Below are positions 40,268 to 49,570 of a DNA stretch of 64,000 nucleotides, piece by piece. The notes under the pieces are model-generated. The model worked only from the letters and a program-made list of their open reading frames with translations. It was not told the DNA's origin and did no database searches. This DNA comes from Picochlorum sp. 'celeri' (lineage: Eukaryota; Chlorophyta; Trebouxiophyceae). Positions within the stretch are counted from its first letter, which is position 1, and each line of letters opens with the position of its first letter. Made by a program: the position numbers and the translations under genes. The DNA lies in NCBI GenBank assembly GCA_010909725.1, contig JAACMV010000023.1, positions 372,001 to 436,000 on the forward strand, given 5' to 3'.

Positions 40268-41407
40268 TCATTCATCTTCTTTAACGAATCGATCCTTTCG
40301 AAGACCGGTCAAAAACCTCATCAGAATCTGAGAATATGCCTTGACTGGCGTCAAAAATTTTATATATTGACCATTAAACATATTGGGCAGCATGGATCCT
40401 TCCACCTTTCCAGGAACCTCTCGGATAGCTGGCACCAGAAAGTTTGCCATGGTCTCTGGCGTCTCAGCCAAACAATTAATCATTAATCTAGAGATTTTAG
40501 AGTCTGCCCCCGCCATGAGAAGATCCGTGGTGACCATGCCTGGACTGATGGCATGCACACACACATTTGGAATCTTGGCTATACTGAGCTCAGCACGCAT
40601 GCTTTTATTAAACTGATCCAAAGATCTTTTCGTCGCACCATACGCTGCGAATCGAGGGGTCGCATTCCCATCGGCGCCGGCGCCATCCATGTTGAATATA
40701 TGCCCCCCATTGGGCTGATTCTTCATACAATTAATAGCAGCCTTGGTCCCATACATGACTCCCAAAACATTCGTCGACACCACTGATTGAATATCTTCAT
40801 CACTTTGTTCAAAAAATGGCTTGAATGAATACCCATTCGTCCCAGCATTGTTCACCCAGATATCCACAGATCCAAATGACTCGGAGGCAAAGGCAGCCAC
40901 AGCAGTCATATCTGACGCATTCGTCACATCCGCCCGCATCCCCAAGACTTTATTGGAGTCACCTGTGTATTGCTGCAGCTCTTCTACAGTAGCCCGGACT
41001 CTCTCCTCATTACGTGAACACACCACAACATTGTCTCCACACTCTAAAAACTTTTGAGCAAGTGCCTTGCCAGCACCCTTGGTTGCCCCGGTAATGACAA
41101 CATTAAATCGTCTATCACTCCCTTGTTCATGCAGTATACTCGTGCTCGGAGGAGATTCTTGCTGCTCCTGTCGATCAGACACGGCTCGAGTTGTTGTAGT
41201 ACCAAGGGTTGTTCTTGATACTATGTGCACCCCACGTCTGCTTCCTACCACAGACACCCCATGATGCCCGTTCTTCCCGTATATGCATGTATCTGCCCTA
41301 GATGTATTGCAATAGGTATAGATTGAAGGATGAGAATGAATATAATGCCTCGCCATGGGGCAAGAGTGCAACGCAACATGGCAATGCCGTGATACTCCCT
41401 GCTGCAT
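40268..41407 (-). CDS. NOL: chlorophyll(ide) b reductase, NOL/NYC1 type
   Basis: 379 residues, no introns. Plastid transit peptide of about 95 residues, then a short-chain dehydrogenase: VVITGATKGAGKALA (nucleotide loop), DIWVNNAGTNGYSFKP, GGHIFNMDGAGADGNATPRF and the catalytic YGATK. The NMDGAGADG motif and the NAGTNGY motif are specific to chlorophyll b reductases, which start chlorophyll b breakdown and light-harvesting complex turnover. No extra membrane helices, so it resembles NOL more than NYC1. It indicates an organism with chlorophyll b. Confidence 0.85.
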   Translation of the reverse strand: MQQGVSRHCHVALHSCPMARHYIHSHPSIYTYCNTSRADTCIYGKNGHHGVSVVGSRRGVHIVSRTTLGTTTTRAVSDRQEQQESPPSTSILHEQGSDRRFNVVITGATKGAGKALAQKFLECGDNVVVCSRNEERVRATVEELQQYTGDSNKVLGMRADVTNASDMTAVAAFASESFGSVDIWVNNAGTNGYSFKPFFEQSDEDIQSVVSTNVLGVMYGTKAAINCMKNQPNGGHIFNMDGAGADGNATPRFAAYGATKRSLDQFNKSMRAELSIAKIPNVCVHAISPGMVTTDLLMAGADSKISRLMINCLAETPETMANFLVPAIREVPGKVEGSMLPNMFNGQYIKFLTPVKAYSQILMRFLTGLRKDRFVKEDE

Positions 41408-41819
41408 TCTGCTACTTTTTACCTGTGAATCAAATATATGGTTACAAGAATTACTTTATGTGGTTTCTTTTAGGAAACTATTGAGGCTGGACATCAAAAA
41501 CGGTTTGTATTTGTAGAGAAACAGGAATGAAACATAATCTCCCATCAACGATTGTCTAGGACCGGAGAAGAATATCAGCGTCAATTTCATAACAACACGC
41601 AGAAAACATGGTGGACAACCACCTCTGCCTGCTTTCTCTGTTCAGGACTTTGTGAGAAAAATTCCGTTGATATTTCTGCAGCACTGGGTGGTCAAGTGCA
41701 AGACAGAATCCTCTGTGGAGCGCAAAACGAGGGGTTCTCAATCATTCCTGGTTCAGCTGTCCTCTGATTGTGTGGTGACTCTCTTTCGACTGTAGTTGAT
41801 TGTATTCTTGATACCAGGT
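41408..41819. other. divergent promoter region of NOL and BET genes
   Basis: 412 bp without a supported gene. Holds a CATCAACGA motif at 41543-41551 followed by GGACCGGAGAA at about 41560, the same pair found upstream of plastid L24. Short open frames here have no start context. Confidence 0.4.
41543..41551 (+). promoter_or_regulatory. CATCAACGA promoter motif upstream of BET gene
   Basis: CCCATCAACGA lies about 270 bp before the BET ATG, followed by GGACCGGAGAA. Shared with other promoters in the window; function inferred. Confidence 0.35.
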
Positions 41820-43739
41820 ATGGCTGCTGGAGCGACGACCCCTGGCGGTGCAGCTGTGAACGCCGGTCAGCAACCTTCCCCCGCTGCAGCTGTGGCCATG
41901 TTGGGAGCGACCCAGGAGGAGCGTCAGAGGCGGAAACAAGCCTTGGAATCTGAATTAGAGGTGGTGAGAAACCAGAAGGCCAAGGTGCTTCGATCAATCC
42001 AACAGATTGCAAAGAAGCAGAAACTCGGAGGAGGGGAGGCGGCGATGCAGAATACTGTCGAGGCGAAAATTGACGCTGAGAAACGGCATCATGCTGAAGT
42101 GCAGAAGAAATTATGGCAGGGGTGTACGCGGATTGTGGCAGAGTTGTTGAAGAACCAGAACACAAAGGTGTACTTTGGGGAACCTGTGCGTGCAGACTTG
42201 TATCCAAATTACTACGAGATGATTAAAAATCCTAGGGATTTGGGAACGATAAAAAAGAATTTGGATACTCCTGGGTATTATAAGAATGTGTATGAGTTTA
42301 GAGATGATGTTCGGTTGTGCTTTGAGAATTGTCGAACGTTCAATCCTGTGAATAATCATGTGAGAAAGGTTGGAGATGGGGCATCGAGTTCGTTTGAGAA
42401 GAAGTGGGCTGCAAAGCGTATTGAAGAAGAGTGGGAGGGTGAATTGAAGAGGCATGAACTATCGATGACGAGATTGGAGGCTGAGGCTAAATCATTGCCG
42501 GATAAGATTAAAGAGGTAGATGAAGAGTTGCAGTCTCTGGCGTCAAAGGCTGCCGAGCGACATGCGCCGAAAGTGCCAGGCCCTGATAGAGCGATGACAT
42601 TCGAAGAGAAGAGAAAGCTGAGTCACTCTATTGCGCAGCATGTGGATGGGGATCAAATGGGAAGGATTTTAGAGCTCATCATGGCCAGTCCAAATGCACC
42701 AAAGAGTGAAGGTGATGAGGAGGTGGAAGTAGATATTGATGCGTTGGATGATGATACATTGTGGAAGATCCAGGCGTATGTGGATACTATTATTGCAGAG
42801 GCTGCGGCAAAGCAGCCTCCACGTCCAGATGCGCAGCAGGCGGTAACAGCAACTGGGGAGACGCCAACAGTTGATAGCAACCATGAGCGCACTGGGGAGG
42901 CTCATGGAGAAGGAGTAGGAAGTGGTTCAGAAGGTATGGCATCAAACCCCAAGAAAGACTCGACAGCTGATCCACAGGCCACTGTGACTGAAGAAAATGC
43001 AAATACTGATGACAAAACTGCTGACAATAATGACATGACTGCACCCATGCAAACTGACGACCAATAATCCGTTTTCTTCACCTGTGGCTTCGAGTTCTCT
43101 TGGTAGGAGTTGCGCATTGGTGTGTATGATTCTCCTCAATCCCAATGTCCTACTGGTTGTGATGCAGGAGGCGGAGCAAAAGCGCATGATTTGACAACTT
43201 TTGTTTCTGCAACTGGACCAGGAACGCAGCCACAGATAATAAAATCCTCGGGACAGAAGAAGGATGTACAAATTCAGGATGCCAAAGGCTGGGCGGATTT
43301 GTCAAAGGAGGCTGGAAAGGATACAGAAAAGCCTGCGGGGGAAGAAAATGACACCTTGTGGACTGAATTCAAAGGAAAAGAGGAGGAGCAAAAACTGTTG
43401 ACGGAACAAAGAAAAGCGCTAGAAGAGGAAGAGCAAAGAAAAAAGAAGGAGGCTGCTAGATTGGCAGAGGAAGAGGCTGCGAGAAAGGCAGAAGAGGAGA
43501 AGAGGCGTGCCGAGGAGCAAGCTGCAGAAGCCAAGAAAAAGGAGGAAGAAATGCGAAGGAAAGAAGCAGAAGAGCTCGAGGTGATGAATACACAGGCAGA
43601 GGAAGATGCCGAACTCGATATGATGAGGCAAGCTGGGCATGAAGACGGCAATGACCACCTGAATGACATGGACATTGTAGATGATGTAGACGATGGAGAC
43701 GATGACGACGCTTCAGAAGAAGAACCCATGGACATTTAA
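41820..43739 (+). CDS. BET-family bromodomain/NET protein (GTE-like)
   Basis: 561 residues from exons 41820-42933 and 43168-43739 (phase 1). An N-terminal coiled segment leads to one bromodomain (KVYFGEPVRADLYPNYYEMI, with the acetyl-lysine Asn in TFNPVNNHV). The NET domain follows (MTFEEKRKLSHSIAQHVDGD through VDIDALDDDTLWKIQAYVD). Exon 2 adds a Glu/Arg/Ala coiled coil and an acidic tail. One bromodomain plus NET is the plant GTE plan. If the 234-bp intron is kept, the frame continues 44 codons to a stop at 43067, giving a 415-residue short form. Exon 2 has no ATG of its own near its start, which supports the splice. Confidence 0.8.
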
Positions 43740-44311
43740 CTGCATGTTTGTATTGATGTAAGACGTACCTTACGAATATCGCACAGGGCATTGTCATGAT
43801 GCACGTGTCCCGAAGGGTGCGTGGCGCCCGGACCTGATGAGTCAGCAGGGCGCAACCATAATGATGCAGGATTTGCTACATGGCCTCAGCATCCCACAGG
43901 CACAGGTCACTTTTAATTCTCATATTATCGTGTTCCATTAGGTACATCAAAGCCATTTAGGTAGTATATATACACTAGGTAGAAAAGCGCTCTATACATT
44001 CTTGTGTCACACGTTTACAGATCTTTTGCAATCGAGCACCATCTCAGGTACGTTTCGTTCACGCGCTATTATACGCTTCCTGAGGTTCTTCTACCTGAAT
44101 CTTTTATCTGCAAGTCACTGTTGATGCGAAATCGCGGTGTTTCTCTTGAGTGACGACAAAGATCTGTGACTGCTGTTGGTAGATCTCAACGGCCATTGTC
44201 ACGGGCGTCGAGTCATTTCTCGAAAACACACATCGCTGCCTTCTATTGACATGAAATAACCCTCTAATACCATTATATGCGCAGATATTCAGTCAGATCG
44301 TGCGAATTCCA
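43740..44311 (+). promoter_or_regulatory. promoter (TATA at 43965-43972) and 5' leader with intron
   Basis: Intergenic 572 bp before the secreted YG-repeat gene. TATATATA at 43965 is followed about 75 bp later by CAG|GTACGT at 44048, and TGCGCAG at 44284 is a plausible acceptor, so the leader probably has a 237-bp intron. A GC-rich block at 43800-43850 resembles a folded element but lacks a complete known ribozyme core. Confidence 0.45.
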
Positions 44312-45277
44312 ATGATGTTGAGTTTCAATATGTTCAAGGCAGGCGTGCTGTTCCTGCTTGCTTCAGGGACTGTCTCTTCTGTCGATGCAATATATCCTCA
44401 CACAAGGAAGCTCAAGGGAGATGTTTGCCGTGGTGAAGAAGTGTGTTTGAATCAAGTGTGTGACCCAACGTCATATCAGTACAATATTGACACGTCAGGG
44501 GACGAGTTTCCATTTGAAATTTCTCACAAGGTCTCTGATGGATTCATTACATTTACCGTTTGTCCATCGAAAGACGCAAAGTCATCATGCTCGTATGGGT
44601 CTGATGGCTGCTCGCCTTTGAGAAGCGTAAAGATTAGAATGAGAAATGACATGTTGTCTCTCGGAAGAGATTTGGTCACAGAGCCTCAGGGCCAGATGTG
44701 GGCTTCTTGCACACCTCATGGTCCAGGGCATGTTTGGAACTTTGAAGATTTGGGAACATTATCTTCTCAAACCCCAGACAAGGCATCTTGCACAGATTTG
44801 ACGGTGGTGGTCAATTCAGATGTTGATAGGAAGGCAAGGCTCAAGGACATTTGCCAACAGGATATCAAGATTGTGGAAAACACTGGATGGACAGTATTTG
44901 ATCAGAAAGCAAAGCCAGATTCATGCATGTTTGTCCTGGAGACAGCAAAAGGAAGAATTGGGTATGCTGCAGTTGGAGGCAAGACTGTCAAACCAGAAAA
45001 AGAAGAAGAAGAAAAAGAAGAAGAAAAGAAAACAGACAAGGAAGAGGAGAAAGCAGATGCCATGGAGACCAGCGATGATGGCGATGATGACTCCACACCA
45101 GTCCCAGAGAGTTCATCCAAGTCTCCCTCTGTTTATGGAGGTAGAGTTGGTGTGAATTCGTATGGAATGAGGGCCGCTGCCATGAATGTGTATGGGCAGA
45201 GGGCTAGTGTGAGTGCATATGGCCAGCGCAGAAGAGTCCTCAACAGACAGCGCTACAGAGGTCGAAGAATGATGTAA
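44312..45277 (+). CDS. secreted protein with acidic linker and Tyr-Gly/Arg-rich repeat tail
   Basis: 321 residues. Signal peptide FKAGVLFLLASGTVSSVDA. The N-terminal domain of about 200 residues has around ten cysteines (CRGEEVCLNQVC, FTVCPSKDAKSSC, ASCTPHGPGHVW, DICQQD) and looks like a globular extracellular domain I do not recognise. A Glu/Lys-only linker and an Asp/Ser linker follow. The tail has repeats of the form V-x-S/N-x-Y-G-x-R (VYGGRVGV, NSYGMRAA, NVYGQRASV, SAYGQRRR) and ends RRMM. A basic, Tyr-rich tail on a secreted protein could bind sulfated glycans or cross-link in the wall; that is speculation prompted by the sulfotransferase array. Confidence 0.7.
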   Translation: MMLSFNMFKAGVLFLLASGTVSSVDAIYPHTRKLKGDVCRGEEVCLNQVCDPTSYQYNIDTSGDEFPFEISHKVSDGFITFTVCPSKDAKSSCSYGSDGCSPLRSVKIRMRNDMLSLGRDLVTEPQGQMWASCTPHGPGHVWNFEDLGTLSSQTPDKASCTDLTVVVNSDVDRKARLKDICQQDIKIVENTGWTVFDQKAKPDSCMFVLETAKGRIGYAAVGGKTVKPEKEEEEKEEEKKTDKEEEKADAMETSDDGDDDSTPVPESSSKSPSVYGGRVGVNSYGMRAAAMNVYGQRASVSAYGQRRRVLNRQRYRGRRMM

Positions 45278-45385
45278 TTCAAGAGGTATATTTTTGTTGA
45301 TATCTACTTTTGAGTCGTCTTGAAATTAAGGACTTTTTCTTTGTTTCTTTGTTTTTTCACACGTGTAAAGCAAGATTTATTATTA

Positions 45386-46714
45386 TTACTGTTTTTTTCC
45401 TCCACCCATCTTGGCCAACGCAGCGCCAATGGCATCATGATACTCATCTGGAAGAATATCAAAAAGCTGGGACGATGTTTTCGTATCATCATTGGCATGT
45501 GCTACTCTCTTGCCAGGCCGCTGCTCTTCATCAAGGAGCTGCATACTGTTGCTATCAAAGCTAAATGGATACACGTGGTGCTTGGAACTCTCCTTCGCCT
45601 CTGCATGCTGAACGACTATATTCGAGTGTATTTTGCTCATACTATCCTTTATTGTATCGCATATTTTACTCAGAGAGAATTCAACATGCCAGCCACAGGA
45701 CTCTGTGCATTCTCGTGATGGAGCATTCAGGCTCTTGGTCAGACGATCTTGTACCTCCCCATGCTCTACATCTATCACATGAATATGCACCGGGAACTTC
45801 TCTATAGGATGCTTCAGCGTCGATATGGACCTGTAGTCCTGTTCTAATACGTCATCGTCTTCGTCATGATCATCTTCATCCTCCCCAGAACTCTGGTGTT
45901 GCTGTTTATCAGTCAGAGTGATGACATGATACACGGATGACTGTCTCTCATGTCGAGGATCGTACCCTTTCCGAACCCATGAATACCTCCATGGTCCAGA
46001 CGAAAACCGATAACATAATGCTGCCAGCTGTTCATTCACATCTTCATCTGTAAACACCTGGCCTTGAGATTCCTCCAACAGCACGGGCGCTAAAGCAGAG
46101 TTCATATACACGGGCCTTTTTTTGAAAATCTTTCTCAAAACATGCCCCGCAGTAGACAACCTTGGATCAGAATCATCCACGTCATCGTGAAAATACCCAG
46201 CAGCATCCTTTGGAGCAGAAGGAGCACCATACTCGAGGAGCACTACACCACTCCTCATCGTGGAATACATCCGAGACCGCACCGCATCTCGACCAGAACC
46301 ATACGCATCCACAGCATACTCTACGCTATCCTCCACCTGAAACACTGGCGGAATGCACTGCAACGTGCCTTTCGTCTCCTCCACCTGCATATCTGCAGGA
46401 GACTCAAACGCATAACACTGCGTCACAGGTATCGTATGAGCCGTCTCTTCCTCTATGTTCAACCTCAGCAACATCATATTTGGCTTTCGGACATCATTAC
46501 TCACGACAGCATGACAAAACTCGTCTTCAGGACGAAGTTTGACACTGATATTCCGAGAGTGACTTTTACGCTGTTTCTGCAACCCTTCCAGGCCCCCAAA
46601 AGTCTCCAAAGCCTTTTCTGGATTAGATAAATCCTCTAGATAGCCAGGAAACTCGACTGCAAAATACGACGTGTCAGCTGTTGCCTCTGGAACAGTGACT
46701 GGAATGTCCTTCAT
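45386..46714 (-). CDS. GTF3C5: transcription factor IIIC subunit 5 (GTF3C5/tau95 family)
   Basis: 442 residues, no introns. The family pattern is clear: YFAVEFPGYLEDLSNPEKAL-type start, ETFGGLEGL, ISVKLRPEDEFCHAV, MMLLRL, then the central PWRYSWVRKGYDPRHE motif. A poly-acidic stretch lies near 45850-45890. In yeast and human this subunit helps bind the A box of tRNA genes. That is of interest because the two tRNA genes in this window have A and B boxes in reversed order. A 47-codon upstream ORF overlaps the start codon. Confidence 0.88.
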   Translation of the reverse strand: MKDIPVTVPEATADTSYFAVEFPGYLEDLSNPEKALETFGGLEGLQKQRKSHSRNISVKLRPEDEFCHAVVSNDVRKPNMMLLRLNIEEETAHTIPVTQCYAFESPADMQVEETKGTLQCIPPVFQVEDSVEYAVDAYGSGRDAVRSRMYSTMRSGVVLLEYGAPSAPKDAAGYFHDDVDDSDPRLSTAGHVLRKIFKKRPVYMNSALAPVLLEESQGQVFTDEDVNEQLAALCYRFSSGPWRYSWVRKGYDPRHERQSSVYHVITLTDKQQHQSSGEDEDDHDEDDDVLEQDYRSISTLKHPIEKFPVHIHVIDVEHGEVQDRLTKSLNAPSRECTESCGWHVEFSLSKICDTIKDSMSKIHSNIVVQHAEAKESSKHHVYPFSFDSNSMQLLDEEQRPGKRVAHANDDTKTSSQLFDILPDEYHDAIGAALAKMGGGKKQ

Positions 46715-46854
46715 TCTTTCAAACCATTGATCGAACCAATGGATGCTCTGATTATTCCTGTCGTTTCGTATATATTGAATACCAATCTGCCAGGCATCAG
46801 CCAGGCATCGGGTTTGTACACAGTCGTTCCTGTGTCAAAAAATTTGAATGGCAT
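46711..46854 (-). CDS. upstream ORF (47 codons) overlapping the GTF3C5 start
   Basis: An ATG at 46854 opens a 47-codon frame whose TGA overlaps the GTF3C5 ATG as ATGA. The peptide begins MPFKFFDTGTTVYKPDAW and is rich in beta-favouring residues; I do not recognise it. The ATGA overlap is the arrangement seen in termination-reinitiation and in dicistronic messages. Whether it is translated is unknown. Confidence 0.4.
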   Translation of the reverse strand: MPFKFFDTGTTVYKPDAWLMPGRLVFNIYETTGIIRASIGSINGLKE

Positions 46855-46871
46855 ATTGTCCACATGAGAAA

Positions 46872-46899
46872 GACCGGTCAATCAATCAATTGACCGGTC
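46872..46899. repeat. inverted repeat in the GTF3C5 / small-gene promoter
   Basis: Two 11-bp arms (GACCGGTCAAT and ATTGACCGGTC) separated by 6 bp. Each arm holds the 8-bp palindrome GACCGGTC. It lies between two divergently transcribed genes, so it could be a binding site for a dimeric factor acting on both. Confidence 0.5.
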
Positions 46900-47023
46900 A
46901 GTCTGGAAAATAGACGCAGAGACCTGATTCCGTCTTGTTTTTTGTCACAAAAGGGCAGATTTTTAATTTGTTTCTTGATAATTTTTCATCATCTTTGTTT
47001 CTAGAGACGTGATACGATAAAAC

Positions 47024-47290
47024 ATGTCTGTTTTATGGCGTGCTCGAGTGTCTTCCTTCTTGGCTGGAGTTGGTGTAGCAACCCTTGCCTGTATGTATCA
47101 GCTCAAGAGTGATATTGACGAGAGTTATTCTCTCGTTCTGGATGCGGTATGTTCCATGTAGACTTGGAGATTGTACGTGCATGTCGTCATGGCCATGCAT
47201 GTGATGCAGATGAAGGTAGAGACACAGGGTCTGGAGAAGAGGGTACAGGCTCTTGAAAAGGCCCTTGAGAGTGGCAAGACAGTGGGATAA
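47024..47290 (+). CDS. small single-pass membrane protein, 67 residues
   Basis: Exons 47024-47146 and 47210-47290, phase 0. The N-terminus is basic followed by a hydrophobic helix (VSSFLAGVGVATLACMYQL), then a charged segment and a short coiled coil (GLEKRVQALEKALES). The layout fits a small mitochondrial or plastid inner-membrane protein, but no family is recognised. It would be missed by length-limited gene finders. The coherent coil after splicing supports the model. Confidence 0.6.
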
Positions 47291-47323
47291 CTGTTTGTAT
47301 TTAATCTTTGCATGTAAAAAGCT

Positions 47324-49198
47324 TTATTTTGGAGGAACATTTCCAATGATGAGTTGGTTCAGTTCAGGAGCGCCCTGAACGACGAGACCGTGCTCATTTG
47401 CCAAGTGAAGGACGCAGATGAAGCACAAGTGCACTGATAAATCTTCAAGCCTTCCAGCGTGGTTGTCTTCTGGGACAGTTGATAGCACGCGTGAAAATTC
47501 AATGCCATTGTATGGGTCAGGTACTCCTTCTTCTTGTCGTTGTTGCACTGTATGTTGGATTCCAGCCCACATGAGCTCCTTGAGTGCCTTGACGTCAACC
47601 TGCTTGGCAGCTTTGCAATACGACACTTCAACCTGTTCGACTTTATGGGATGCTTGAGCGAGCTCCAGATCCGTGTCTGGATTATCACCTCCCCAGTCTG
47701 CGTCATCCCCAAACGAGTCTCCGGCAAACATGCCATCATCATGGTGGAAATCCCCCCCATCCCCTTGGTACCCCGACACATGTCTGCTTCGCAGGAGGGA
47801 TATAAAGCCAGGACGCAGGCAGTATCGACCCAGCATGCTTGCAGAGTACTTGTAGTCTTCTGGAAGAAGCGTCTTGGATTCTTTCAAAGAGTCGTCTTTC
47901 TTGTGTGATGAAGCCTTTTTCCTCCTCTTTGATCTGTCCATTGCAATTGTTGGAGCTTCAACCTCCAACAGGACGGTGAAATCAAGAGGCTCTGGAGCGT
48001 TCCTTTGTCTCGACGAGGCGCGTGTGGAGGAGGAAGTAGCAGAGGTTGTTTCAGGGGCCGATCTGTATTTCCAATGAGACGCCCCTGTCCATGATGTATT
48101 CTTTTGAGTCTCCAAGGTACCAGATCCAGCTTCAACCAACCATTGTATGGCTTCTTCTTCCAACCCGATGGGGTTTTCGCTCCCAACATGGTGCTGATAA
48201 TAATCATCTCCACCGTCATACTGATCGTCAAGGTCTCCGCCATCGTAGATGGCACTGTCTATAATGTCATGCTCTGGTACATCTTGGGACACTTCCCGTG
48301 TACCAAAGACATTCATGTCGTCCAGCATGACGTGCGCACTTGATTCGGCTGCATCCTGTGCTTTCTTTATAATACCTTCAATCGGAGGGCCAGTCATAGT
48401 ACCGGATGCAGACGCGATGTTGGTAATATCGTCCAAGACTGGTGCAATCCGTGCACCAACCAACTCATCCAAGCATGACACCATAGCATCCACCTCCCCA
48501 CGAATGCACGCAGATGACTCCTCTCTGCATACGACATCATGTTTTGCATCCACTGCTTCATCAGGAATATCCATCGAATCAAACACAATAGAACATCCAT
48601 GATACACTGACAGGTTGTTCAACAACAATCCATGAGCTCCACCTTCATCAAACTGAGCAGACGTCTTGTGAAACAATGGATCCACAGCAAACGCCAGGTC
48701 AAACTTCTTCACATTCAATGCGTCCAACGTAGGCTCCAACGTAGACTCTGGGTTCAGTTCTCCCCCACGCCTCTTTCTCTTTGACGGGCTTGCTTGTCCA
48801 ACACCCCCATCACCAAGCTCTCCCTCTTGCTGACCATCCTCCTCTGGCCCCGAAGCTCTCCCTAAACCACCGAGCATTTTAAAAGTCTCAGTATGAACAG
48901 AATCCACACGATATGAATAAATCTTCACCCCCGCATCCAACGTCACAGATGCCTTTTGAAAATTAGTATTCCTCCCAGCATGCCCTTCCTCCTGAATCAA
49001 ATCATCCAAATGCTCAATAAGAGGCAACCCCCATGTATTATGAGCAGTAATCTTATTCTCTGATGCCATCTTCAGGCACTGCCCCAGCATCATTTTCAGT
49101 TCTCCACGACTCAACAGGGCATCCTGACCTGCAGCATTCCCCTTCCCCCCTGCAGCAACGCGCTGCTGCATATTTTCTTTATCATCAACTGTTGTCAT
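47324..49198 (-). CDS. NCAPH: condensin subunit CAP-H (kleisin, Barren)
   Basis: 624 residues, no introns. The N-terminal CAP-H block is highly conserved: CLKMASENKITAHNTWGLPL, IEHLDDLI, then TNFQKASVTLDAGVKIYSYR and VDSVH. The mid-protein Phe/Asp segment (DFTVLLEVEAPT-like) and the C-terminal winged-helix region (KEVEVSYCKAAKQVDVKALK-like, then FSRVLSTVPED) are present. CAP-H bridges the SMC2 and SMC4 heads in condensin I. Length is somewhat shorter than animal (about 740) and similar to other algae. Confidence 0.93.
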   Translation of the reverse strand: MTTVDDKENMQQRVAAGGKGNAAGQDALLSRGELKMMLGQCLKMASENKITAHNTWGLPLIEHLDDLIQEEGHAGRNTNFQKASVTLDAGVKIYSYRVDSVHTETFKMLGGLGRASGPEEDGQQEGELGDGGVGQASPSKRKRRGGELNPESTLEPTLDALNVKKFDLAFAVDPLFHKTSAQFDEGGAHGLLLNNLSVYHGCSIVFDSMDIPDEAVDAKHDVVCREESSACIRGEVDAMVSCLDELVGARIAPVLDDITNIASASGTMTGPPIEGIIKKAQDAAESSAHVMLDDMNVFGTREVSQDVPEHDIIDSAIYDGGDLDDQYDGGDDYYQHHVGSENPIGLEEEAIQWLVEAGSGTLETQKNTSWTGASHWKYRSAPETTSATSSSTRASSRQRNAPEPLDFTVLLEVEAPTIAMDRSKRRKKASSHKKDDSLKESKTLLPEDYKYSASMLGRYCLRPGFISLLRSRHVSGYQGDGGDFHHDDGMFAGDSFGDDADWGGDNPDTDLELAQASHKVEQVEVSYCKAAKQVDVKALKELMWAGIQHTVQQRQEEGVPDPYNGIEFSRVLSTVPEDNHAGRLEDLSVHLCFICVLHLANEHGLVVQGAPELNQLIIGNVPPK

Positions 49199-49570
49199 GG
49201 CTCAGTCAAGAATGGATGAATAGCGTGGCTGTATGAAGAATACGTCCATGTATCAGATTCCTCTCCTGAGACCGACAGATGATCCTTCCCTCGGGTATTT
49301 CTCAGATCCCGTTCTCTGATATTTACGTGTACTATAAATTGGGGGAGAATATGACACAGCCAGGTCTATATGGCACGAATGCTCATCAACGACCATCGAC
49401 GGTTGGACAGGCCACGAAAGAGGCGCCACCCATAATCGCAGTACCATTGTTGCCTATTTCACAGTACCTACCAATCTTCCTCCGACAACGCCTACAGTCC
49501 ACCAATCGTCCCTTCGATTGACACTAAAATTACGCACATTCTACTGCATTTAATAGTATTAGTAATAAAA
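49199..49570. other. divergent promoter region of CAP-H and plastid L27
   Basis: 372 bp with a CATCAACGA motif at 49384-49392, about 180 bp before the L27 ATG. A plus-strand open frame at 49279-49521 has no recognisable content. Confidence 0.4.
49384..49392 (+). promoter_or_regulatory. CATCAACGA promoter motif upstream of plastid L27
   Basis: Same nonamer as upstream of the lipoyl-KGD4 and BET genes. A plastid ribosomal L24 gene also has it, so it may be a general core-promoter word. Confidence 0.35.

Noticed and set aside
43826..43850. Hammerhead-like CTGATGAG core in a GC-rich fold
   Set aside because: The second conserved core element (GAAA) and a matching stem II are missing on this strand, so no complete hammerhead can be drawn.
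46735..46765. T-arm-like GGTTCGATC on the minus strand upstream of TFIIIC5
   Set aside because: The flanking five bases do not form a T stem and no other tRNA arms are nearby; it lies inside the upstream ORF.
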